From NCBI RefSeq assembly GCF_020786625.1, contig NZ_JAJGRC010000002.1:1-64000 (forward strand): 64,000 nucleotides of DNA, written 5' to 3'. Positions 49,842-57,698 of this stretch are shown piece by piece (within the stretch, counting starts at the first letter, position 1; the number at the start of each line of letters is the position of its first letter). The stretch comes from Salinicoccus sp. RF5 (GTDB taxonomy: Bacteria > Bacillota > Bacilli > Staphylococcales > Salinicoccaceae). Below the pieces are notes generated by a model. That model saw only the letters and a list, made by a program, of their open reading frames with translations, had not been told where the DNA came from and ran no database searches. The translations under genes and the position numbers were made by a program.

Positions 49842-50416
49842 TCGATGACACCCTTTGAAGAGGGGATGCCGGCGTCACTCGGAGCGAGGGCCGCCTTCAG
49901 GCTCCGGGCGAACGCCTTGAAGACCGCTTCGATTTCATGATGAGTGTTGCCGCCCTTCAGCAGGTCGATATGGAGCGTCATGCGGCTGTTCATGCTGACC
50001 GCATTGAAGAACTCCATGACGAGTTCAGTGTCGAACGTGCCGACGGTCTCCTTCGAGAATGCCGCCTGGAAGTTCAGGTGAGGCCGGCCGGAGAGGTCGA
50101 GCACTACACGCGCAAGGGATTCGTCCATCGGGATGTATGTCGTGCCGTAGCGCTGGTAGGATTCTTTTTGCACGTAGAGTTCACGCAGCATCTGACCCAG
50201 TATGATGCCGACATCCTCTACAGTATGGTGGGCATCGACCTCAAGGTCGCCATCCGCTTCCACTTCGAGATAGAGGCCCGAGTGGAAGCTGAACAGTGTG
50301 AGCATATGGTCGAAGAAGCCCACTCCCGTCGAAATGGAGGAGTCCCTGAATGATTTTTCGTCATCGAGTGATATGGAAATCTTCGTCTCCTTTGTTGCTC
50401 TTTCCTTCTTGATCAT
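49838..50416 (-). CDS. hisB: Imidazoleglycerol-phosphate dehydratase
   Basis: The 192-aa Mn enzyme shows the duplicated metal motifs VGFFDHML and DAHHTVEDVGI and, near the C-terminus, GGNTHHEIEAVFKAFARSL. It is the monofunctional form, without a histidinol phosphatase domain. The ATG lies 56 bp inside hisC. A histidinol phosphatase gene is not present in this operon, so that step must be coded elsewhere. Confidence 0.96.
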   Translation of the reverse strand: MIKKERATKETKISISLDDEKSFRDSSISTGVGFFDHMLTLFSFHSGLYLEVEADGDLEVDAHHTVEDVGIILGQMLRELYVQKESYQRYGTTYIPMDESLARVVLDLSGRPHLNFQAAFSKETVGTFDTELVMEFFNAVSMNSRMTLHIDLLKGGNTHHEIEAVFKAFARSLKAALAPSDAGIPSSKGVIE

Positions 50417-51395
50417 ATTGATTGCTCCATTCTTTGATTAATTGGTTGAGCTCGTCGTAGTCCTCCGGCCGGATCACCGAGTATCTGACGACATCCCCGA
50501 GCGGTGCGGCATCATACATCCTTGGCTGATAGCCATTCTGTAGAAGGTATGTACCGAGTGAACGTGCATGCCTGCCGTATGTGAAGATGAAGTTCGTATG
50601 TGATTCGATGATGTTTATTTTACCAGATACCTGGCTGAATGCCTCGACAAGACGCGCTTTCGAGTCAAGCTGGTAGCGCACGAATGCATCGAGGGCCGCC
50701 CCATCCCCGAATATCCTGCTCGCCAGATTCAACGACAATGAATTGACGGGGTAGGGGTGGTTGAGCCGGGTGATCTTCCGGAATGTCTCGCCTTCTGCGA
50801 TGGAGATGCCGACCCTGAGTCCGGCGATGCCGAACATCTTGCTCAGCGTCCGGATGATGAGCACGTGGCTTCCTTCCGGCCGCTTGTAGGCGTGTGCGAA
50901 TTCAAAGTATGCCTCATCAAGGACGAGGTAGCCGCCGACGCCCTTCATGGCATCGGCGAGCGCCTTCAGTTCGCTGTCGGCGAACATCTGGCCTGTCGGG
51001 TTATGGGGCACCGATATGAGGAAGAGGGACGGTTTCTTCTCTTCGACAGACCGGATGACCTGATTAAAGTCGAACTGGAAATCTTCGTTGCAGGGGACGG
51101 TATATACAGGTACATCCACCTGCTGGGCATATTCATGGTACATCACGAAATCCGGGGCGAGTGTCATGACGCCGTTCTGTCCGAGCGTCATGATGGCCTT
51201 CTGGATCCATTCATCCGAGCCGTTGGCGACTTCGACTGTACTGCTGTCTATGCCGTAGTAGTCGGCATAGAGCTGTTTGAAGCGTGTGATTTCATTGCTC
51301 GGGTACTCATGGATGTGCGTTTCTTTGACGACTTCTGCGATCGCCGCATCACTGAGCGGGGAGATTGGGCTTGTATTGCGGTCCATGTGGATCAT
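50361..51395 (-). CDS. hisC: Histidinol-phosphate aminotransferase
   Basis: This 344-aa class I/II aminotransferase has VANGSDEWIQ, SVPHNPTGQ, LDEAYFEF and the PLP lysine in RTLSKMFGIAGLRVG. The start ATG 51395 is chosen behind GGAGTGATGAA, just after the hisD stop; the open frame upstream is a shadow inside hisD. The last 18 residues overlap hisB and look unconserved. Confidence 0.93.
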   Translation of the reverse strand: MIHMDRNTSPISPLSDAAIAEVVKETHIHEYPSNEITRFKQLYADYYGIDSSTVEVANGSDEWIQKAIMTLGQNGVMTLAPDFVMYHEYAQQVDVPVYTVPCNEDFQFDFNQVIRSVEEKKPSLFLISVPHNPTGQMFADSELKALADAMKGVGGYLVLDEAYFEFAHAYKRPEGSHVLIIRTLSKMFGIAGLRVGISIAEGETFRKITRLNHPYPVNSLSLNLASRIFGDGAALDAFVRYQLDSKARLVEAFSQVSGKINIIESHTNFIFTYGRHARSLGTYLLQNGYQPRMYDAAPLGDVVRYSVIRPEDYDELNQLIKEWSNQYDQEGKSNKGDEDFHITR

Positions 51396-51399
51396 TTCA

Positions 51400-52632
51400 T
51401 CACTCCGTTCGGATCCGTAGGGATTGGTAGTGGGCGTCCAGCTGTTCGCGTTTCGCGACGGTCTTCGCCGGTCCGGCGATTTCGGTATAGGTCTCCTGCC
51501 CGAGGGAGATGACCGCATGGCTCGTCATGAAGTCGTTCACGTTGAGCCCATGGCTGAATCTGCCCGTCCGGTCGGTCGGCAGTACATGGGAAGGGCCTGC
51601 AGCGTAGTCCCCGATGGCTTCCGGGGAGTAGTAGCCGTTGAATACGGCACCGGCATACCTGATGTTGCGGATGATCATGTCGGCATCGCGGTGCTGGATG
51701 GATACGTGCTCTGGAGCAATATGATTCACCATATCGAGCAGTGCCTCTCGGGAATCCACGACTGCATAATGGTTGTCCCTGATGGATGCACGGATGATTT
51801 CGCTGCGCGGCTGTGCATCGATCAGCTCCTCGAGGCGGTCTTCGATTTCCGATATGACTGCTTCGTCCTCACTGAGCAGGAATGTCCGTGCATTCCGGTC
51901 ATGCTCGGCCTGGGCGAACAGGTCATAGACGATCGCATCGACATGGACGTCCTGGTCCACATAGATGAGTATTTCACTCGGTCCTGCAATCATGTCGATG
52001 CCGACTTCGCCGAAGAGGAGGCGCTTGGCCAAGGCGACATAGTAGTTGCCGGGGCCGACGATCTTGTCGACCTTCGGAATGGACTCCGTGCCGTAGGCAA
52101 GCGCGGCGATGGCCTGGGCGCCGCCGACGGTGTAGACATCCTCCACGCCGCATATGTAGAGGGCGGCGAATGTGATGTTGTTCTCATCGAATGTCGGGGT
52201 GGTGACATGGATTTCCCTAACGCCTGCAGCGAGTGCAGGCACGACGGTCATCAGTACGCTTGACGGATAGAGCGCCGTACCGCCCGGTACATAGACGCCA
52301 ATCTTCTCGATCGGGTGGTAGACGTACTGGAATTCCCCATCATCCCTGTCTTCATACTTGATGCTCTCCTGATATCGCTCGATGCGTGTGCGGATCGTCT
52401 CAAGCGCCGTCTTCTCCTCATCGGATATGGCATCATAGCTCGCCTTGAGCGCCGATTTAGGCACTTTGAAGGATGCCGGCTTCCTGCCGTCGAACTGCTC
52501 CGTATAGTCACGGAGGGCGGCGTCCCCTTCCGTGCGGACGCATTCGATGATGTCCATCACATCCTTATAGCCGTCGAACCCCGCGCCGGCACGCTTCTGG
52601 TCGAATATTTCCGTGAATTCCTGGACATTCAT
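51400..52632 (-). CDS. hisD: Histidinol dehydrogenase
   Basis: HisD oxidises histidinol to histidine with two NAD+. The 410-aa protein has [44 protein letters not shown] and the conserved metal-site HVLPT and GLNVNDF regions. It overlaps hisG by 4 bp. Confidence 0.97.
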   Translation of the reverse strand: MNVQEFTEIFDQKRAGAGFDGYKDVMDIIECVRTEGDAALRDYTEQFDGRKPASFKVPKSALKASYDAISDEEKTALETIRTRIERYQESIKYEDRDDGEFQYVYHPIEKIGVYVPGGTALYPSSVLMTVVPALAAGVREIHVTTPTFDENNITFAALYICGVEDVYTVGGAQAIAALAYGTESIPKVDKIVGPGNYYVALAKRLLFGEVGIDMIAGPSEILIYVDQDVHVDAIVYDLFAQAEHDRNARTFLLSEDEAVISEIEDRLEELIDAQPRSEIIRASIRDNHYAVVDSREALLDMVNHIAPEHVSIQHRDADMIIRNIRYAGAVFNGYYSPEAIGDYAAGPSHVLPTDRTGRFSHGLNVNDFMTSHAVISLGQETYTEIAGPAKTVAKREQLDAHYQSLRIRTE

Positions 52633-53234
52633 TCGATCACCCCGATTTCCTTGATGAAGTCATAGATTTCGTCCTCTTTTGTATAGAAGGTCCGCTTGTT
52701 CGCAATGAGCCGTGCATGGATGTCCATGATCTTCTCGTGCTCGACGAGTCCATTGTCCCTGAGCGTGCCGCCCGTCTGGACGATATCGACGATGCCGTCC
52801 GAGAGTCCGAGCAGCGGTGCAAGCTCCACCGAACCGTTCAGGTGGATCAATGAGACATCCTGCCGTTTATTCTTGAAATACTCATGGGCGATGTTGGTGT
52901 ACTTCGTCGCGATGACCCTGAATTCCTCCTGGTCGGGCAGGGCGGCCACGGAGAAGTGACAGTCGCCGAACGGCAGTTGGGAGACATTCAGTATGTTGAA
53001 TGCGTCTTCGGTGATGATGTCGGAGCCGACGATGCCGAGGTCCGCTACGCCGCTTTCGACATAGGTCGGCACATCCGGCCCTTTGGCGAAGATGAATTTG
53101 ACATTGTCGACGACGGTGTAGAGCGAGCGTGTTTCGCCATCCAGGGCACGGATGTAGTTGTTCAGGTCGTTTTCGTTCATATATTTGAGAAAGTCCTTGA
53201 AAAGCCGGCCTTTCGTAAGTGCGACTGTAATCAT
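52629..53234 (-). CDS. hisG: ATP phosphoribosyltransferase, short form
   Basis: HisG does the first and controlling step of the pathway. At 201 aa it is the short form (HisG_S) that lacks the C-terminal regulatory domain and needs HisZ. The motifs ITVALTKGRLF, DLGIVGSDII and DIVQTGGTLRDNGL are present. It overlaps hisZ by 4 bp, consistent with a 1:1 complex. Confidence 0.96.
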   Translation of the reverse strand: MITVALTKGRLFKDFLKYMNENDLNNYIRALDGETRSLYTVVDNVKFIFAKGPDVPTYVESGVADLGIVGSDIITEDAFNILNVSQLPFGDCHFSVAALPDQEEFRVIATKYTNIAHEYFKNKRQDVSLIHLNGSVELAPLLGLSDGIVDIVQTGGTLRDNGLVEHEKIMDIHARLIANKRTFYTKEDEIYDFIKEIGVIE

Positions 53235-54034
53235 AGCAATCCTCCGTTAGATAGGTTTACCGCAATGCCAAAAGCGCTGCTGTTGTATTCCCCGCCGCTC
53301 AGGAGCGGATAGTCGTGGTCCAGGAAGGCCTGGAAATAGAAGCCGTTGTAGTACGACTGGGGAGATCGGAATGACAGGTCGAGTATGAATTTCATGCCGT
53401 AGCCTTCAAGCGCCTGTTTCAGCCTGTCGATGAAGCGCATGATGTCACTGTCGCCGAACTCGGCATTCACAAGATCCATCTGATCGCTCACCTTCGCCGA
53501 AAGCAGGATATAGAGCGGGTGGGTCTGGCCGAGCTGTTTTCTGAGTTCGGACAGGTTCTTTTCATGGACCAGGTTGCGTATGCCCGAATCGAGGTCATAC
53601 TTGTCGATGTAGAGGTCGAGCAGCGTATCATCGTTGACCACGATCGAATGGAACTTCTCGCCATACCCTTCTGTGACGAACGACAGGTGCATGTCGATGC
53701 TCCCGAGTATCTCCTCATCAGTGGGACGGTAGAGTTCGACGCCTGCCTGATGGAAAGTCTTGTAGTTCCTCACCACGGGGCCGAAGTACCCGAAGAAGCG
53801 CTGGCTGAGGTGATAGTCCTCACTGTAGTTGAGCAGGGAGCGCGTCCAGTCGCTGCGGATGGAGAAGAGCTGTTCGTTGCGCTCGAAGATGATGGTCGAG
53901 GAATGGTGGCGCTTGTCGTCGATATTGAAGGGCTCCACCATATTCATGTCGACCAGCTGATAGTTTTCATCGGCAAGCAGTTGTGTATAATCCTGTGCAA
54001 ATTTCAGGCGTCGGATGATCAAATCGTTTTTCAT
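53231..54034 (-). CDS. hisZ: ATP phosphoribosyltransferase regulatory subunit
   Basis: HisZ is a catalytically inactive HisRS-like protein that activates short-form HisG and senses histidine. The 267-aa protein has NMVEPFNI, RSDWTRSLL (motif 2 remnant) and YNGFYFQAFLD near the end. It is shorter than many HisZ (about 320-390 aa), as in staphylococci, lacking an anticodon-like domain. First gene of the operon, with AAAGGAGATATGGT upstream. Confidence 0.9.
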   Translation of the reverse strand: MKNDLIIRRLKFAQDYTQLLADENYQLVDMNMVEPFNIDDKRHHSSTIIFERNEQLFSIRSDWTRSLLNYSEDYHLSQRFFGYFGPVVRNYKTFHQAGVELYRPTDEEILGSIDMHLSFVTEGYGEKFHSIVVNDDTLLDLYIDKYDLDSGIRNLVHEKNLSELRKQLGQTHPLYILLSAKVSDQMDLVNAEFGDSDIMRFIDRLKQALEGYGMKFILDLSFRSPQSYYNGFYFQAFLDHDYPLLSGGEYNSSAFGIAVNLSNGGLL

Positions 54035-54052
54035 ACCATATCTCCTTTAATA

Positions 54053-54068
54053 CTTTAGCGTGATAAAG
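54053..54068. promoter_or_regulatory. his operon operator (CTTTA-N6-TAAAG)
   Basis: CTTTA (54053-54057) and TAAAG (54064-54068) are perfect inverted arms around GCGTGA. It lies between the predicted his start of transcription and the hisZ ribosome site. The same element occurs before the divergent TrpR-like gene. Confidence 0.75.
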
Positions 54069-54085
54069 AATAATCAATAAATCTG

Positions 54086-54114
54086 ATAATAACAAAATAA
54101 ATCGGCGATGACAA
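54086..54114 (-). promoter_or_regulatory. his operon promoter
   Basis: On the minus strand TTGTCA (bases 54109-54114), 17 bp, TATTAT (54086-54091). The predicted start is near 54079, just upstream of the operator at 54053-54068. Confidence 0.75.
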
Positions 54115-54138
54115 GAGATTTCCGACAATTTTGTTTAA

Positions 54139-54170
54139 CACTTTAAAACGCTAAAGTGATTTGATATGAT
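54139..54170 (+). promoter_or_regulatory. Operator and promoter of the TrpR-like regulator gene
   Basis: CACTTTA (54139-54145) and TAAAGTG (54152-54158) are perfect inverted arms around AAACGC, the same CTTTA-N6-TAAAG core as the his operator. The palindrome contains the likely -35 (TTTAAA, 54142-54147); TATGAT (54165-54170) follows at 17 bp. Autoregulation is expected. Confidence 0.75.
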
Positions 54171-54194
54171 AACCGTATTAATGGGGGGAAACAT

Positions 54195-54482
54195 ATGCAA
54201 ATAGATAGGTTGAGAGGCAAGGAGCTTGATGATCTGTTCGAAGGTATATTGAAGCTTGAAACAGTTGAGGAATGCCATCACTTTTTCGATGACCTCTGCA
54301 CCACAAATGAACTGGTGTCGCTGAAGCAGCGTTTCCAGGTGGCGAAGATGATAAAGGAGGGGCACACGTACTCGAAGGTACAGAACGAAACAGGGGCCTC
54401 GAGCGCCACGGTGTCCCGGGTGAAGCGCTGCCTGGACTACGGCAGTGAGGGCTACCATATGATCATCGACAGGATGGAATGA
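54195..54482 (+). CDS. TrpR-superfamily regulator YerC/HisR-like
   Basis: The 95-aa helical protein belongs to the TrpR-like YerC/YecD family: LDDLFEGILKLETVEECHHFFDDLCT, then the helix-turn-helix SYSKVQNETGASSATVSRVKRCL-like segment (residues about 60-82). It is divergent from the histidine operon, and both promoters carry the same palindrome, so it most likely represses histidine synthesis with histidine as corepressor. GGGGGGAAAC precedes the ATG. Confidence 0.9.
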   Translation: MQIDRLRGKELDDLFEGILKLETVEECHHFFDDLCTTNELVSLKQRFQVAKMIKEGHTYSKVQNETGASSATVSRVKRCLDYGSEGYHMIIDRME

Positions 54483-54516
54483 ATGACCTTAACTTGGTTA
54501 AGGTCATTTTTATTTT
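54482..54516 (+). terminator. Terminator after the TrpR-like gene
   Basis: AATGACCTTAAC (54482-54493) and GTTAAGGTCATT (54497-54508) pair around TTG, followed by TTTATTTT. Confidence 0.92.
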
Positions 54517-54787
54517 AAGTAGGCATAATTATTAATTTTACATATACCACTACTGCTGCAAGCCATATCATATCTAATAGGAATGATAGTTTCCTCGAAG
54601 TAACCTTGTGACAATCAGTACTATTCATATCTGCAAAAAATATGACAATTTCCTTTAAGGTGTTGGATTTCATAATATGAATTTGTAATCTTTTAGATGT
54701 ATTATCCGTACTGCCTAAACAGAGAAAAATCTATGCGATAATTTAGTTTTATTGTTGGCTTTCGTATTAAGGGAGGAGAAAGTGTGC
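54517..54787. other. AT-rich intergenic stretch
   Basis: About 270 bp of markedly AT-rich DNA between the TrpR-like gene and the membrane-protein locus. I see no open frame, tRNA or strong promoter here. The composition matches the locus that follows and differs from the backbone. Confidence 0.5.
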
Positions 54788-54829
54788 ATGAAAAAGAATC
54801 TGCTTTCCAAAGGAGTAATCCATGCTTAA
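54788..54829 (+). CDS. Short open frame (13 aa) with strong ribosome site
   Basis: ATG 54788 is preceded by GGGAGGAG at 9 bases and codes for MKKNLLSKGVIHA before a TAA. It is either a leader peptide or the original, now interrupted, start of the membrane protein gene that follows in another frame. Confidence 0.3.
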   Translation: MKKNLLSKGVIHA

Positions 54830-54881
54830 AGTGAATGGCCTTCATTATGCTTATGATAGTAGCTATCCTGTTTTCATCTGA
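54822..54881 (+). CDS. Short open frame (19 aa) overlapping the membrane protein start
   Basis: ATG 54822 is preceded by AAAGGAG at 6 bases and codes for a 19-residue peptide starting MLKVNGLHYAYD. It overlaps the end of the previous short frame and the start of the membrane protein gene, so translation could be coupled through all three frames. Confidence 0.3.
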   Translation: MLKVNGLHYAYDSSYPVFI

Positions 54882-55236
54882 TATTGCTTCTTATATTCTA
54901 TTTTTTGTTGTTTATTTCAGTATCCAAGGGTTAGTAAATCTAAAGAAGGAGTTAGATATGAAAATCGTAGTACGGATTATTAATAGTGCAGCTGCTTCGA
55001 TTGTGACGACTTTGATTATTTTAACAGTCAGCTTCTTGATATTGCTGTTTTCAAGTGCAGAACTTGGGTATCGGACAGCATATTTTGGCGCTGTATTCTT
55101 CAATAGCGCACCCACGTCCTCAGATACTATAGGTATGACTTTTGGAATCAATAATGTAATACCCATTATCGTTACAGTTGCCATTTTCACAGTAGTATAT
55201 TATTTCGTTCTTCAATTGATTGCCAAAAATAGATGA
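54835..55236 (+). CDS. Small membrane protein, unknown
   Basis: The 133-aa product has three or four hydrophobic segments: about residues 1-15 and 17-33, 50-75 and 108-128, with a short charged stretch KKELDMK between. No family is recognised. The start codon has no proper ribosome site of its own (the AAAGGAG is 19 bases away). The codon use is AT-rich and unlike the neighbours, which suggests horizontal transfer. It may be a truncated or frameshifted gene. Confidence 0.5.
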   Translation: MAFIMLMIVAILFSSDIASYILFFVVYFSIQGLVNLKKELDMKIVVRIINSAAASIVTTLIILTVSFLILLFSSAELGYRTAYFGAVFFNSAPTSSDTIGMTFGINNVIPIIVTVAIFTVVYYFVLQLIAKNR

Positions 55237-55255
55237 ATTGAATAGCAAAGAATAT

Positions 55256-55291
55256 ACCCCCGATTTTGAATAGCCGTTCAAAATCGGGGGT
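55256..55291 (+). terminator. Terminator after the small membrane protein gene
   Basis: ACCCCCGATTTTGAA and TTCAAAATCGGGGGT form a perfect 15-bp stem around TAGCCG; the T-run after it is short. Confidence 0.8.
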
Positions 55292-55332
55292 TTAGTTATC
55301 CTATACTACTCAAATGATTAAACATTATGATA

Positions 55333-56148
55333 CTAAACGTCAATTATTTGAAGCGTATTCTTTATTTCCACAGCAAGGTCATCCGTGCGCCACTCGCGCG
55401 AGTAGCCGAGGCAGGGACATATAAATTGGATGCCATTTTCTTCAAACTGGTGGCGGAAGTGGACATGCCCCATGATACTGTAGTGGATCGGGAACTCCTT
55501 GTAGAAGGTGTCGAAATCGGATGTGCCGATGAAGGCATTGTAGAAATCGAACAGCCGATGCGGTGTCGGCACGGCGAAACTGCGGTGCGTCACCACGTGG
55601 GTCATCATGATGATGTTGCGGTCCCCGACCTCTTCAAGATCCTGCCGAACAGCATCAGCAAAGGTCTTCGACAATGCAGGGTCGTCCATCGGCCAGCTTG
55701 TCCGTACCTTATCCTGCCATGTGCCGCCATAGAACTTACCGGTCGCAATCTTCTCCCTGCTGAAGCGGGGATCGGCATAGGAGTAGTCATACCAGCCGCT
55801 GTGGCCGACGATGGCCCAGTCATTATCCAGTATGAGCGGGGCGCTGATCATACTCTCCGGATGTTCCCTGTAGAACCTGTATATATCGGCACTTGATGCT
55901 CCTCCGGATTCCGGCTGCCAGTAGTCGTGGTTGCCTGGAACGAAGCGGATGTCGATTCCCGTCCGGGCCATGAGCGAATGGATGAAGTTGGTTGTGATGC
56001 GATAGTCGCTGGAGATGTCTCCGGCGATGAGGAGCAGTTCGATTTTTCTTCTATGGATCTCATCGGCAAGTATCTGTTCAAAGTCGTTTATCGAGTAGCG
56101 TGCATGCCGGCGGTCGACATGTAGGTCGGAAATGATGCCTATTCTCAT
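55333..56148 (-). CDS. Calcineurin-like metallophosphoesterase
   Basis: The 271-aa protein has all five motifs of the family: SDLH (residues 7-10), AGDISSD, GNHDYW, MTHVVTH and GHVHF. It is a cytosolic, dinuclear-metal phosphoesterase of unknown substrate. ATG 56148 follows GGAGAGATCAAT. It lies alone between two terminators and is not part of an operon. Confidence 0.9.
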   Translation of the reverse strand: MRIGIISDLHVDRRHARYSINDFEQILADEIHRRKIELLLIAGDISSDYRITTNFIHSLMARTGIDIRFVPGNHDYWQPESGGASSADIYRFYREHPESMISAPLILDNDWAIVGHSGWYDYSYADPRFSREKIATGKFYGGTWQDKVRTSWPMDDPALSKTFADAVRQDLEEVGDRNIIMMTHVVTHRSFAVPTPHRLFDFYNAFIGTSDFDTFYKEFPIHYSIMGHVHFRHQFEENGIQFICPCLGYSREWRTDDLAVEIKNTLQIIDV

Positions 56149-56231
56149 ATTGATCTCTCCGTATGGTCGATTTATCAAGAAGTATCATGTACACCCCGGG
56201 ATGAAGTCAATCAAACCGTCCCCGAGCATAC

Positions 56232-56260
56232 AAAAAAGACAGGCCGGAAGGCCTGTCTTT
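56232..56260 (-). terminator. nupC terminator
   Basis: AAAGACAGGCC (56235-56245) and GGCCTGTCTTT (56250-56260) pair around GGAA. On the minus strand the A-run at 56232-56237 becomes the U-tract after nupC. Confidence 0.88.
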
Positions 56261-56280
56261 CTACATATACAGTATCAATT

Positions 56281-57492
56281 TTAAGCGAAGAATCCGACGA
56301 CTGCTGCAGTGAGCACACTGACCAGGGAAGCACCGTATACGAGCTTCAGGCCGAAGTGGGCCACCTTGTTGCCGCTGTCGTCATGCAGGCCTTTGACGGA
56401 ACCTGCGATGATGCCGATGCTTGAGAAGTTGGCGAATGATACCAGGAATACGGAAATCATCGCCTGGGATTTGCGGCTGAATTCGTCCGCCATTCCCGTA
56501 TAGTCGAGCATGGCGACGAATTCATTCGTAATCAGCTTCGTCGCCATCAGGCTGCCTGCCTGCTGGGCTTCAGCCCAAGGGATCCCGATGAGGAATGCGA
56601 TCGGCATGAAGATGTAGCCGAGGACATCCTGGAATGTGATCTCCATTCCAGGAATGAGCAGGAATGCTTCGTTCAGGATGGCGATGAGCGCGATATAACC
56701 GATCAGCATCGCTGCAACGGTCATGGCGACTTTTGCACCATCCATGATGTAGTCCCCGAGTATCTGGAAGAATGATTTTCCTGCATCCGGATTGTCATCG
56801 ACATCGGCTGCATCTTCAGCATCCGTCACTTCATACGGATTGATGATGTGGACGATGACATATGTACCGAACAGGTTGAGTACGATCGCCGTAACGACAT
56901 ACTGCGGTTCGAGCATTGTCATGTAGGCACCGACGATGGACAGGGATACGGAACTCATCGCCTGTGCGGAAAGCGTATAGAGCCGGTGCTTCGGCAGATG
57001 TGGCAGCTGGTTCTTCAGTGAAATGAAGACCTCCGACTGGCCGAGGATCATGGATGCCGCACCGTTGTAGGACTCAAGATAGCCCATGCCTGTGACTTTG
57101 GTCAGCAGGAAGCCGAGTCCGCGGATGATCAGCGGCAGCAGTTTGGTGAACTGCAGGATACCGATTAGTGCCGAAATGACGATGATCGGCAGCAGTACAT
57201 TGAAGAAGAAGACATCTGCCGGAGAACCGTCTCCGAGTGTCGTCAGGTCGCCCATGACGAACCCGACACCTTCAGCGGCAAAGCCGAGCAGCGTGTTGAA
57301 TCCGGCTGCCAGGAATTCGATGACGGCCTGGCCGGCGCCTGTGGAAAGAAGTATGAAAGCAAAAAGCAGTTGTAGACCGAGAAGGATCAGAATGTTCTTC
57401 CATTTTTTGAAGGCAAGTTTGCGGTTGCTGCTCACAAGCCATGCGAGGAAGAAAGTGAATGCGATCCCGATGATACCCATAAGAATATTCAA
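56281..57492 (-). CDS. nupC: Concentrative nucleoside transporter NupC
   Basis: NupC imports pyrimidine nucleosides with protons or Na+. The protein of about 403 aa has the CNT-family features GQSEVFISLKNQLPHL, SAQAMSSVSLSIVGAYM and the C-terminal FANFSSIGIIAGS. The minus-strand promoter (TATATAAT near 57525-57532) rules out the far-upstream ATG at 57564. GGGGTG (57499-57504) lies 6 bases before TTG 57492; ATG 57480 is the alternative. In staphylococci nupC lies between pdxT and ctsR, so it marks the return of the backbone. Confidence 0.92.
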   Translation of the reverse strand: MNILMGIIGIAFTFFLAWLVSSNRKLAFKKWKNILILLGLQLLFAFILLSTGAGQAVIEFLAAGFNTLLGFAAEGVGFVMGDLTTLGDGSPADVFFFNVLLPIIVISALIGILQFTKLLPLIIRGLGFLLTKVTGMGYLESYNGAASMILGQSEVFISLKNQLPHLPKHRLYTLSAQAMSSVSLSIVGAYMTMLEPQYVVTAIVLNLFGTYVIVHIINPYEVTDAEDAADVDDNPDAGKSFFQILGDYIMDGAKVAMTVAAMLIGYIALIAILNEAFLLIPGMEITFQDVLGYIFMPIAFLIGIPWAEAQQAGSLMATKLITNEFVAMLDYTGMADEFSRKSQAMISVFLVSFANFSSIGIIAGSVKGLHDDSGNKVAHFGLKLVYGASLVSVLTAAVVGFFA

Positions 57493-57564
57493 GAATTTCA
57501 CCCCATAAAAGATTAAGTTGTATTCATTATATAGCATGGCGTTATTGTCTGTATATGTAATCAT

Positions 57565-57606
57565 GTGACAAAATCATCCCGATTCATTATAATGCAAACG
57601 TTTACA
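57565..57606 (+). promoter_or_regulatory. cre site with an overlapping promoter in the nupC-ctsR gap
   Basis: TGCAAACGTTTACA (57593-57606) matches the CcpA consensus closely. On the plus strand GTGACA (57565-57570), 17 bp, TATAAT (57588-57593) forms a promoter whose -10 touches the cre. On the minus strand the cre lies about 70 bp upstream of the predicted nupC -10. Catabolite control of nucleoside uptake is plausible. Confidence 0.65.
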
Positions 57607-57638
57607 AAAATAAAGGGGAAATACAGAAAACTTTACGT

Positions 57639-57686
57639 TTGCCATATTTGACTATAGGAGATATAATTTAGTCAAAGAAGGTCAAA
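57639..57686 (+). promoter_or_regulatory. ctsR operon promoter and CtsR box
   Basis: TTGCCA (57639-57644), 17 bp, TATAAT (57662-57667) is followed by the heptad direct repeat AGTCAAA-GAA-GGTCAAA (57670-57686), which fits the CtsR operator. An additional inverted half site TTTGACT lies at 57647-57653. CtsR therefore blocks its own operon until heat or misfolding inactivates it. Confidence 0.93.
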
Positions 57687-57698
57687 AGGGGTGATGTA

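Noticed and set aside
50757-52263. Long plus-strand frames opposite hisC and hisD
   Set aside because: Same reason; Asp/Val-rich antisense translation without motifs.
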